Assembly: GCA_000416085.1 (NCBI GenBank)
Contig: KE356579.1
Coordinates: 1,830,707 to 1,848,201 of the forward strand
DNA: 17,495 bases
Origin: a halophilic archaeon J07HX64
Lineage (GTDB): Archaea; Halobacteriota; Halobacteria; Halobacteriales; Haloarculaceae
Direction of reading: 5' to 3'
The notes beneath the pieces are model-generated. The model ran no database searches. It was not told the origin of the DNA and saw nothing but the letters and a program-made list of their open reading frames with translations. A program made the translations under genes and the position numbers. Position 1 is the stretch's first letter. Each line of letters begins with the position of its first letter. Shown here piece after piece: positions 1 through 6,495 of the stretch.

Positions 1-1238
1 ACGAGACGGCCCGCCCGGTTGAAGATGAACCCCGCGATCGTTTCGAACTCCTCGCCCTCGGGGAGGGTGATGTCCAGCACCTGATTGACCTCGTCGATGT
101 TCACCCCGCCGCTGACAAGCACCTCCCCGTCGTCGATTGGTTCGATTGGGCGCTCCTCGTCACCCACCAGAATCTCGCCGACGATCTCCTCGACGATGTC
201 CTCTATCGTCACAATCCCTTCGGTGGCGCCGAACTCGTCGACGACGATGACCATGTGCAACCGCTTTTCGCGCATCTCGAACAGCAACTCGTCGATGTTC
301 TTCGACTCGGGGACATGCAGTGTCGAGCTGATAACCTCAGAGACCCCCCTCTCGACTGTCTCGTCGTAGTCGGGGTCACCGTCCAGGTCACGGATGTCGA
401 AGACACCGGCCACGTCATCCAGTGAGCCATCGTAGACCGGGAGGCGGGCGTGTCCCGACTGCATACACTCCGCGATTGCCTGTTCGACGGTTACATTCTT
501 CGAGATGGCACCGACATCGAGACGCGGGGTCATCACCTCCTTTGCGACGGTGTCCTGGAATCGCAGCGTGCGCTGGATCATCTGGCGCTCCTCCTCGTCG
601 AGGATACCCTCGCGCTCGCCGGTTTTTATCATGTTCCGTATCTCCTCGCGGGTGACGTACGAGGACTCGAGAGACTCACTGCCGGGTGTGAGTTTGTTGA
701 CGGCCGTCGTCAGGTAGTAAAACAGTGTGATGAGCGGCCACAGCAGCTTCCCGACGAAATTCAGCGGGGTTGCGACGGTCCGTGCCCACGAGTCGGTGTG
801 TTCGACAGCGTAGGACTTTGGCGCACTCTCGCCGAACAGGAGTACCATCGAGGTGATACCGAGCGACGAGACGAGAATCGCCGTGCTGTCGGCGAAATAG
901 AACCCGATGATTGTCGTCGAGATGGAGGACATCGTGATGTTGACGAGGTTGTTGCCGACCAGAATCGTCACGAGCAGACGGTGCGGGTCGGATTTCAGTG
1001 ACTTGATCGTCTTTGCACCGCGCTTGCCCTGCTCGACCATCGCATCGATCTGGTAGGGGGTCAGGGAGAACATCGCAATCTCCGACGATGAAAAGAACCC
1101 CGACCCCATCAGAAGCATCAGTATAATTATAGCACCGACTGCGGTGAACCCCGTCTGTCCCAGTTCGACACCGACAACTGGCACAGACAGCACGAGTTCG
1201 ACACCGGATGGCACTCCGGGCACGGACAGTACACTCAT
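1..1238 (-). CDS. CNNM/DUF21 transmembrane plus CBS-pair protein (HlyC/CorC family), 3' end outside the window
   Basis: The reading frame runs from ATG at 1238 through the left edge, giving 412 residues without the C-terminus. Visible parts: a CNNM-type membrane domain (hydrophobic stretches near residues 32-50, 88-135 and 155-180, with the family-like FGESAPK at 135-141); a CBS pair at about 233-355 (VMTPRLD at 235-241, VVDEFGATEGIVT at 332-344, then an acidic EDIVEEIVGEI helix); and the start of a CorC_HlyC C-terminal domain (about 365 onward, ending near the FIFNRAGRL typical of that domain). The family is linked to Mg2+/Co2+ or other divalent cation export, with CBS domains sensing nucleotides. 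The exact substrate here is inference. The start is supported by a TATA-like element 24 nt upstream and an in-frame stop just before the ATG. Only the cut at the window edge prevents a full call. Confidence 0.93.
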   Translation of the reverse strand, partial: MSVLSVPGVPSGVELVLSVPVVGVELGQTGFTAVGAIIILMLLMGSGFFSSSEIAMFSLTPYQIDAMVEQGKRGAKTIKSLKSDPHRLLVTILVGNNLVNITMSSISTTIIGFYFADSTAILVSSLGITSMVLLFGESAPKSYAVEHTDSWARTVATPLNFVGKLLWPLITLFYYLTTAVNKLTPGSESLESSYVTREEIRNMIKTGEREGILDEEERQMIQRTLRFQDTVAKEVMTPRLDVGAISKNVTVEQAIAECMQSGHARLPVYDGSLDDVAGVFDIRDLDGDPDYDETVERGVSEVISSTLHVPESKNIDELLFEMREKRLHMVIVVDEFGATEGIVTIEDIVEEIVGEILVGDEERPIEPIDDGEVLVSGGVNIDEVNQVLDITLPEGEEFETIAGFIFNRAGRL

Positions 1239-1262
1239 TGCTATGCCTTCTCAAACTACGGG

Positions 1263-1269
1263 ATTAATA
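1263..1269 (-). promoter_or_regulatory. TATA-like promoter element of the CNNM/CBS gene
   Basis: On the minus strand the sequence reads TATTAAT, about 24 nt before the ATG at 1238. That spacing fits an archaeal TATA box driving a leaderless or near-leaderless transcript. No Shine-Dalgarno is seen before the start. Confidence 0.55.
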
Positions 1270-1680
1270 CTTGTGAAAGAGGGTGCGACTGCTGTCCCGA
1301 GGTGGGGTCGACTCGCCCGGTCAGGAGGGCAGACACGCGGTCAGATGTGTGAGTCTGAAACTCGCGTCCCCGGCTCTCGGCTCTCCCGGCACTGTCGGGT
1401 TTGCCCGGTGTCGGCAGCCACCACCGGTGACGATAGCACAGGCGGTGAGTCCGTGCGGTGGCGACAGCTCAGACGGGCAGATTGCGCCGACGGCGCGGGT
1501 AACAGACAGGGAGGGTCCGGAACAGAGTAGCCCCCGGACGAGAGGTTTTTCCGCCGGGTCACCCTGTCTCCGGTGGTGGCGATGACGAGACGTTACCCCC
1601 ACCGAGCCCCGTGTGACGACAGTAACATGCCGAGCCACCACTCACCGCCGAGCGAGGGCGGGGCCAGACTGAACTGCCGA
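1270..1680. other. Intergenic stretch without a recognisable gene
   Basis: About 410 nt between the CNNM/CBS promoter and the proline dehydrogenase remnant. The open frames on both strands give arginine- and serine-rich peptides unlike the acidic proteins around them, so I read them as non-coding. A run of five T at 1546-1550 could be a weak archaeal terminator, but no gene ends just before it. I see no tRNA, repeat array or transposase fragment. Confidence 0.6.
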
Positions 1681-1682
1681 TT

Positions 1683-1694
1683 GCGGTAGTCTAA
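1683..1694 (+). promoter_or_regulatory. TATA-like element before the proline dehydrogenase remnant
   Basis: The block CGGTAGTCTAAG lies about 26 nt before the ATG at 1720. It resembles the CGGCAGTCTTA blocks before the genes at 4548 and 15658 in both sequence and spacing, so the dead gene may have kept its promoter. Confidence 0.4.
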
Positions 1695-1719
1695 GACACA
1701 CACCGAACACCCGGGTACG

Positions 1720-2540
1720 ATGCCGCCGTTTGCACAGCGATTTCTCGCGGGGGAGACGCCGGCAGAGGCGGTTGCACACATCACGATTGAATAGCGACGG
1801 CATCGGGGCAATCCTGAGTCTGCTCGGGGAGCACCACAATGATAGGCGCGACGCCGCGACACGCGGGCGTACCGCCGGCCCGTGACGACATCGCCCGGGC
1901 GGGCCTGCGGGCGCGTCTGTCGGTCAAACCAACCCAGCTCGGACTGGATATCTCCGAGGAGTGTTTCCGCGAACATCTGGCCCACATCGTGTCACACGCG
2001 GCCGAACGGGGCGTGTTCGTCTGGCTCGATATGGAGGGCCACACGGCCACCGACGCGACACTCGACGCGTTCGAGCACCACACCCGCGAGCACGGTGCCG
2101 TGGGTATCTGTGTGCAGGCGAATCTCCGACACACCGGCGCAGACCCGGGCGACTGTCGGGGCTCACAGGCGCAGCGTGTCTGGTGACAGATGCGTGCGAC
2201 CTGTCGGCGGCCGTCGCGTACCAGTCACGTGAGCGCGTCGACGAGGCCACGCGCGAGTATCACATATTCCAGTGAGTTCGAGGACGGTGTCGCGCTGGGG
2301 AGCCACGACCCCGAACCTGGTGACCCTCGCTGCCGACCTGCACGCCACACACGGGACCCCCTGCGAGGTCCAGATACCGATGGAGATCCGGACCGGGGCA
2401 CAGCGAGACCTGGCCGCCCACCACGGCGTCTGGCAGTACGCCCCGTACGGCGACCGGTGGCTCTCGCAGTTTTGTAGGCAACTCACAGAGAGCGCCCGGA
2501 GCGCACGGGTCACGGTCCGCGCGATTGCTCCCGGCCAGAC
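1720..2540 (+). pseudogene. Proline dehydrogenase (PRODH, FAD-dependent) pseudogene, multiply frameshifted
   Basis: Homology to haloarchaeal proline dehydrogenase can be followed through all three forward frames. Frame 1 from ATG 1720 gives MPPFAQRFLAGETPAEAV and stops at TAG 1792. Frame 2 gives GIGAILSLLGEHHND (about 1799-1843). Frame 3 gives SVKPTQLGLDIS, then VFVWLDMEGHTATDATLDAF and VGICVQANLRHT (about 1919-2135). Frame 2 again gives AVAYQSRERVDEATREY (about 2209-2262). Frame 3 gives EFEDGVALGSHDPE (about 2274-2315). Frame 1 gives ADLHATHGTPCEVQIPM and GVWQYAPYGDRWLSQF (from about 2312). The order and spacing match the normal ~280-aa enzyme, which oxidises proline to pyrroline-5-carboxylate. 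One stop plus about five frame changes make a working enzyme very unlikely and a single sequencing error insufficient. The last segment has lost its own stop and runs in frame into the next gene. Confidence 0.9.
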
Positions 2541-2565
2541 ACTCACTCGACAGTATCACAGGGGG

Positions 2566-2572
2566 CTTTTAC
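2566..2572 (+). promoter_or_regulatory. TATA-like element of the NOG1-type GTPase gene
   Basis: CTTTTAC ends 23 nt before the ATG at 2596. This position supports starting translation at 2596 rather than at any upstream codon of the longer open frame. Confidence 0.5.
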
Positions 2573-2595
2573 ACACCGGTAGCGTACGTCATCTA

Positions 2596-3573
2596 ATGAG
2601 TCATCCATTCGAGAGTCTGCCCGCACCGCCGCTTGGCGAGGAACTCCTCGACCAGGCGTTCTCGCGGGCGGCACGCACCGGTCGGGCGAAGTCCGGGCTG
2701 GACGCACAGACGTCGATGCTCCAGACCGGGGCGAACATAATCTCGGACAACCTAGAGAACGTCGTCACCGGTTGGCCGGACCTCGACACACTCCATCCGT
2801 TCTACCGTGACCTCGGGGATGCCATCGTCGGGCTCGACGACCTGCGACAGCATCTCAACGAGGTTGGCTGGGCGAGTCGGAAGGCAACAGAGATCCGCGG
2901 CGAGTACCACTCGCGACTCCGCCAGACAGACGCCGACACCGCGCGCAAGCACCGCAAACAGGCGTTCGCCCGACTCGCGGATATCGTCGGTGAGGTCGAG
3001 GACGACCTCGCGGCGCTGATGGATGCACGCGAGGCACTCCGTGACCTGCCGGATATCCGCCCCGACCGACCGACGGTTGTCGTCGCGGGCTACCCGAACG
3101 TCGGCAAGTCGTCGTTTGTCAACAGCATCTCCCGGGCGAGCAACGAGGAGGCGTCGTACCCGTTCACCACGACACAGGTCCACGTCGGCCACGTCGAACA
3201 CCACCACGTGAAACACCAGTTCGTCGACACGCCGGGGCTGCTCGACCGGCCACCCGCGGAGCGAAACGGCGTCGAGGAACAGGCCGTCAGCGCGCTCACC
3301 CACGCAGCCGACGCCGTCTTGCTCGTGCTCGACCCGACCGGGACCTGTGGCTACCCGCTCGCGGTCCAGGAGCAGCTCCGCACAGATATCGAGGCACAGT
3401 TCGACACACCGGTGTTGGTGGTGTACAATATGCTCGACCGTCTCGACGACGACCGGGCGAGTCTCGACGCGGAGTACACGATGAGCGTCGCAACCGGGGA
3501 GGGCGTCGACACGGTGCGCTCGGCCGCAATCGAGGCTGTCGGCTACGAACCCGAACTGCCGGTCGACGAGTGA
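2596..3573 (+). CDS. nog1: NOG1-family GTP-binding protein
   Basis: A 325-aa Obg-superfamily GTPase of the NOG1 type, a family associated with large-ribosomal-subunit assembly. The N-terminal helical region (residues 1-155; ARTGRAKSGLDAQTSMLQT and ISDNLENVVTGWPDL are family-typical) is followed by the G domain: G1 GYPNVGKSS (165-173), switch YPFTTT (188-193), G3 DTPG (211-214), a G4 position reading NMLD (278-281) and G5-like SVATGEG (298-304). Archaeal members usually have about this length. The open frame extends upstream to about 2272, but that part is the decayed proline dehydrogenase, so I chose ATG 2596, supported by the TATA element at 2566. The lysine of the usual NKxD guanine-specificity motif is methionine here. 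A T-rich terminator follows 20 nt after the stop. Confidence 0.92.
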   Translation: MSHPFESLPAPPLGEELLDQAFSRAARTGRAKSGLDAQTSMLQTGANIISDNLENVVTGWPDLDTLHPFYRDLGDAIVGLDDLRQHLNEVGWASRKATEIRGEYHSRLRQTDADTARKHRKQAFARLADIVGEVEDDLAALMDAREALRDLPDIRPDRPTVVVAGYPNVGKSSFVNSISRASNEEASYPFTTTQVHVGHVEHHHVKHQFVDTPGLLDRPPAERNGVEEQAVSALTHAADAVLLVLDPTGTCGYPLAVQEQLRTDIEAQFDTPVLVVYNMLDRLDDDRASLDAEYTMSVATGEGVDTVRSAAIEAVGYEPELPVDE

Positions 3574-3590
3574 ACCCGACGAGCGGTCCT

Positions 3591-3600
3591 GGGTTTTTTC
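3591..3600 (+). terminator. T-rich terminator after the NOG1 gene
   Basis: Six T in a row (3594-3599) lie 20 nt after the stop codon of the GTPase gene. Oligo-T tracts are the usual archaeal termination signal. No strong stem precedes it. Confidence 0.5.
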
Positions 3601-3604
3601 GGCT

Positions 3605-3981
3605 GTCGCGGAGCAAACTACGAGATTCGTCTTCGTCGTCGGATACGACCGCATCGGGCGGCGAACCGCGAGCGCGCCCCGCAACGAGGGCCAGGTGGTG
3701 GTCGTCGATACCGAGGGTGAACCCGCCGGTCGTGCCCGGAAAACGGGTACGGTGCTGTCGAGGCCGACAGCGGGACCGGGCAGCTCCTCGGGCGGGCCGA
3801 ACCCGCGGAGACGGACGTGCTCGCGAGCCTGGGGGCTGCTCTCAACGCCAACCTTTCGACCTGTGTACTCAATCCCACGGCTGTCGGACGGTGCTCCAGA
3901 CTGGTGATGATACTAGGACCCGCTTTGCAGGCGCTACACCGATATCATCGGCGAGATGAGCTGTCCCGAGTCCGGATGTAG
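3605..3981 (+). pseudogene. Possible remnant of an unidentified protein-coding gene, frameshifted
   Basis: Frame 2 from about 3605 reads AVAEQTTRFVFVVGYDRIG, then GQVVVVDTEGEPAGRAR up to about 3737. Frame 1 then takes over from 3739 with NGYGAVEADSGTGQLLGRAE and ETDVLASLGAALNANLSTC, ending at TAG 3979. Both pieces have the acidic, hydrophobic-strand character of haloarchaeal protein, whereas the other frames here do not, and the switch point is sharp. The VVVVDTEGEPAGRA stretch loosely recalls PRC-barrel domains, but I do not recognise the family. GC-rich DNA can produce such frames by chance, so this is a low-confidence call. Confidence 0.3.
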
Positions 3982-4051
3982 CGGGCGGGACGACGGCGCC
4001 AAGCTAGCCACGTCGGCTAGTAATCTGAGCCCAGTCTACTTTGCTCATCTC
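3953..4051. repeat. Small inverted repeats flanking an inner hairpin
   Basis: GAGATGAGC at 3953-3961 is the exact reverse complement of GCTCATCTC at 4043-4051. Between them CTAGCC (4004-4009) and GGCTAG (4015-4020) form a six-pair stem with a five-base loop. Just outside, GAGGC-TTC-GCCTC (4058-4070) forms a third small stem. The cluster could be the remains of a small hairpin-ended element, but no transposase or clear target duplication is seen, and arms this short can arise by chance. Confidence 0.3.
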
Positions 4052-4146
4052 TTGGCGGAGGCTTCGCCTCGAAACCGCTGAGTAACACTCACACCCGTTA
4101 CAGACCTCTGTGACTGGAGAGCGGAGATACCGCAGAAGACGTGTGT

Positions 4147-4326
4147 TCAACCGCTATACGGCGACCATCCACATACTGTGCACTCTGTCGCGCTCTGGTC
4201 GTGGACGCCGCCACAGTCGGGGCACTGTTTCTTGTTATAGCTCTCGTCCCAGCCAGCGTCGGTCTCGTGACCGCGCCGGGCAAGGAACTCGTCGAACACA
4301 GTCTCGTCGCCGGATGCGGAAGCCAT
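4147..4326 (-). CDS. Small zinc-finger protein, HVO_0416 family
   Basis: A 59-aa protein starting MASASGDETVFDEFLARRGH and carrying two CxxC pairs, CPDC and CTVC, 15 residues apart near the C-terminus (KKQCPDCGG and TECTVCGW). This pattern, the length and the FDEFLxRRGHET start match the haloarchaeal HVO_0416-type zinc-finger family, whose molecular role is not known to me. The four cysteines probably bind one zinc. The frame is open to 4347, but the ATG at 4326 fits the family start and lies 24 nt after a very good TATA box. It sits alone on the minus strand between gene remnants and a divergent dehydrogenase-like gene. Confidence 0.85.
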   Translation of the reverse strand: MASASGDETVFDEFLARRGHETDAGWDESYNKKQCPDCGGVHDQSATECTVCGWSPYSG

Positions 4327-4349
4327 ACGTGGTACAGTATGACACACCA

Positions 4350-4358
4350 GTATATAGT
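4350..4358 (-). promoter_or_regulatory. TATA box of the small zinc-finger gene
   Basis: The minus strand reads ACTATATAC, 24 nt before the ATG at 4326. It is among the strongest TATA matches in the window and predicts a leaderless transcript. Confidence 0.65.
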
Positions 4359-4505
4359 TCTATTGGTGAGGTCAGACCTGTCAGTGCAAGTACAGGAGGG
4401 TTGTGTACCGCCGTAGTGTCGGCATCAGTGGTTCCGGCAGTCAGGACGGGACCGGATTGAGAGGGGTGGCGGCGGTCAGACCAGTGGTTGGCACGTCTAC
4501 AACGG

Positions 4506-4521
4506 CCAGTCGGCAGTCTTA
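4506..4521 (+). promoter_or_regulatory. Promoter block of the dehydrogenase-like gene, shared with the peptidase gene
   Basis: The 16-nt block CCAGTCGGCAGTCTTA ends exactly 26 nt before the ATG at 4548. The identical block ends exactly 26 nt before the ATG at 15658. The GTCTTA part is at TATA-box distance for a leaderless transcript, and the upstream part covers the B-recognition position. Confidence 0.55.
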
Positions 4522-4547
4522 ACTCACAGACGGACCAGTGTGCGGAC

Positions 4548-5405
4548 ATGAATGTAGCCGTACTGGGAGTCGGAGGCGCGGGACGAGAGATCGCACGGCT
4601 CTGTGCGCGCAGTGGCAACGAGGTCAGCATCCACGCGGGGGACCCGTCGGCGGCGATGGACGCCATCGACACGATCGAACGCCACCTCGAGCGGGCGGAT
4701 GTCCGCGAGGTACCGCTGGACGCGACGACGGGGTTGGCTGCCGCTGTCTCGGACGCAGATCTGGTCGTCGAGACGAGTATCGACGACGCGGAGCAGCTCG
4801 GCCGGCGGTTCGTCGAACTGGAGCCGCTGGTCGACCGAGAGACGCTCGTCTCAACCTCGAGAGGGTCACTGTCGGTCACGACAGCCGCGAGCGCGCTGAA
4901 CTCCCCCGGCCGGGCGCTGGGACTGCGTGTTCACCCCGATAGTACCGATGTAGTCGAGGTGGTGGTGACGGAGGCAACAACCGAGTCCACGCGTGACCGT
5001 GCGGCATCGTTTGTGGCAGAACTCGGGGCGACGCCGCTCTTTGTCGGGGACACACCCGGCCCGGTTTCGGGGCGGTTGGCGGTGGCGCTCGAGGTGGAGG
5101 CGATGCGGCTGCTGGAGACTGGTGCCGCCGATGTCGAGACTATCGACGACCTGCTCGTGACCGGCTACGACCACGCTGTCGGTCCGCTCGAACAGGCCGA
5201 CCGTGCCGGTCTCGACCGGCGTCTCGACCTGCTCGAGTATCTGGCGAGCGAGATGGGTGACCGGTACGAGCCACCGGATATTCTCGCCGAACGGGTCGCT
5301 GTCGGCAAGACCGGCCGACACGCCGGCGAGGGGTTCTACGCCTGGCAGGGCGGCGAGCCAACCCGACCGGCTGTCGACGGTCCCGGGTTCGAGCGCTCCG
5401 GCTGA
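4548..5405 (+). CDS. 3-hydroxyacyl-CoA dehydrogenase-like protein, apparently catalytically degenerate
   Basis: A 285-aa protein with the full 3-hydroxyacyl-CoA dehydrogenase layout: an N-terminal Rossmann NAD-binding domain (VAVLGVGGAGREIA, residues 3-16) and the C-terminal dimerisation domain (EAMRLLETGAADVETID at 184-200, GPLEQADRAGLDRRLDLLE at 212-230, KTGRHAGEGFYAW at 254-266). Active family members oxidise L-3-hydroxyacyl-CoA with NAD+ in beta-oxidation. Here the usual HFFNP block with the catalytic histidine reads GLRVHPDS (125-132), so an arginine sits at the histidine position, and the usual PGFxxNRL asparagine is glycine in PGPVSGRL (170-177). The partner glutamate in VEVV (136-139) is kept. 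It may be inactive, or may use another substrate. I chose ATG 4548 over the in-frame upstream codon at 4488 because the Rossmann strand begins there and the promoter fits. An acyl-CoA ligase is in the same window but not adjacent. Confidence 0.87.
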   Translation: MNVAVLGVGGAGREIARLCARSGNEVSIHAGDPSAAMDAIDTIERHLERADVREVPLDATTGLAAAVSDADLVVETSIDDAEQLGRRFVELEPLVDRETLVSTSRGSLSVTTAASALNSPGRALGLRVHPDSTDVVEVVVTEATTESTRDRAASFVAELGATPLFVGDTPGPVSGRLAVALEVEAMRLLETGAADVETIDDLLVTGYDHAVGPLEQADRAGLDRRLDLLEYLASEMGDRYEPPDILAERVAVGKTGRHAGEGFYAWQGGEPTRPAVDGPGFERSG

Positions 5406-5511
5406 CCGACACCGACATCACGAACGGGGTCTCCGGGCGGGCCCGGGTCAGGTCTGGCCTCGTGTCGATACGGACGCCGGAGTCGGTGTCCAGCAGCACA
5501 CGGACCGACGG

Positions 5512-6273
5512 TCAACCCAGACTCTCGAGATCGACTGTCAGGCCGTCGTGGGCGAATCTCACGTCGCCGTCGTAGTGAGCACCGAGCGAGTCGAGCATCG
5601 TCTCGTGGCGGCCCTCTGTGTGCGGGTAGAGGTGGGTCAGGTAGACCCGACCGAGGTCGGGGTCGGCGTCGGCGAGCGCGCGGCCGAGGCTGGTCGGGGT
5701 CGGGTGGTTCGACACGTCCACGTCGTCGGGAAAGGAGCAGTCGTGTGCGAGCGCGGCGGCGCCGTCGGCGAACGCACACAGCCCCGTGTCGGCCTCGCTG
5801 TCTGCGCCGAACACGAACGGCGCCCCGTTCGGGGGGCTGAACCGGTAGGCGAGACACTGCATCGAGTGCACCGTTTCGCGGGCCTCGATACCTACACCCG
5901 CGAGTTCGGCTGTTTCGCCGTCCGCTATCTCCCGGAGTGTCAGGTCGAGGCGGTCCTGCATATACCCGTGGACGTCGAGCAACCCGTTCACAAGGTCGCG
6001 GGTACCCGGCGGGCCGGCGACGGTCAGGTCGGTCTCACCGGCCAGCCAGCGCGCCTTCATCAGCGACATCAGGTCCGAGACGTGGTCGAGATGGTGGTGT
6101 GTGAGCACGACAGTGTCGACGCCCTCGTAACCGGGGTCGGTCCGGGCGAGCGCGTGGAGCACACCGCTGCCACAGTCGACGAGCAACCGCCGGTCGGCCT
6201 CCAGCAACAGTCCGGTCTGGAACCGCTGGCCGGTCGGCATCGCGCTCCCCGTCCCGAGAAACGTGACCTGCAT
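5512..6273 (-). CDS. MBL-fold hydrolase of the ribonuclease Z/arylsulfatase-like group
   Basis: A 253-aa metallo-beta-lactamase-fold protein starting MQVTFLGTGSAMPTG, the signature start of the ribonuclease Z group. Metal-binding residues seen are the HxHxDH motif in THHHLDH (58-64), His136, Asp158 in FGADSE, His190 and the His214 of LTHLYP. Ribonuclease Z removes tRNA 3' trailers. This protein is shorter than true archaeal RNase Z (~310 aa) and I see no clear tRNA-clamping exosite, so a paralogous phosphodiesterase or other hydrolase is at least as likely. The frame is open to 6360, but the conserved MQVTFLGTGS start at 6273 is chosen because everything upstream is low-complexity and a TATA-like AAGACT lies at about the right distance. 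It is convergent with the dehydrogenase-like gene, with about 106 nt between the stops. Confidence 0.88.
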   Translation of the reverse strand: MQVTFLGTGSAMPTGQRFQTGLLLEADRRLLVDCGSGVLHALARTDPGYEGVDTVVLTHHHLDHVSDLMSLMKARWLAGETDLTVAGPPGTRDLVNGLLDVHGYMQDRLDLTLREIADGETAELAGVGIEARETVHSMQCLAYRFSPPNGAPFVFGADSEADTGLCAFADGAAALAHDCSFPDDVDVSNHPTPTSLGRALADADPDLGRVYLTHLYPHTEGRHETMLDSLGAHYDGDVRFAHDGLTVDLESLG

Positions 6274-6462
6274 ACCCCCACAACGGCCGGCCGAGTCTTG
6301 GGTGTTCTGCTCACCAGGGGTCGTGACAGTCGCCGACTGCTGGTCCCGGGTGACCGACACGGCGACCGGTGACCGGTCTGTTAGACAGCACGGGCACGGG
6401 CCCGCGCCAAACGGACGACACCGGCTCGTGCCCGTCTCAGAGAGAGAGACCCTCCACGACGG

Positions 6463-6469
6463 GTTTTAT
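6463..6469 (+). promoter_or_regulatory. TATA box of the sensor-domain gene
   Basis: GTTTTAT lies 26 nt before the ATG at 6496, fitting a leaderless transcript. Confidence 0.6.
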
Positions 6470-6495
6470 CCGTTGCTGTTCAAGCACAGGATGAG

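Noticed and set aside
2752..3684. A 310-codon open frame on the minus strand opposite the NOG1 gene
   Set aside because: It mirrors the NOG1 coding frame; long antisense frames are expected in GC-rich DNA. No family motif or promoter is seen, while the plus strand has clear GTPase motifs.
3940..4100. An intact IS200/IS605-type element or other mobile element at the hairpin cluster
   Set aside because: No transposase or guide-RNA-associated TnpB frame is present and no target-site signature is certain. Only short inverted repeats can be shown, so it is listed as a repeat and not as a mobile element.
4141..4416. A 91-codon plus-strand open frame opposite the small zinc-finger gene
   Set aside because: The minus-strand gene has two CxxC pairs, a family-like sequence and a strong TATA box; the plus-strand frame has none of these.
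5203..6372. A 389-codon plus-strand open frame over the MBL-fold gene
   Set aside because: It is antisense to a gene with a full metal-binding motif set, and its start lies within the dehydrogenase-like gene. The composition is unlike a real protein.
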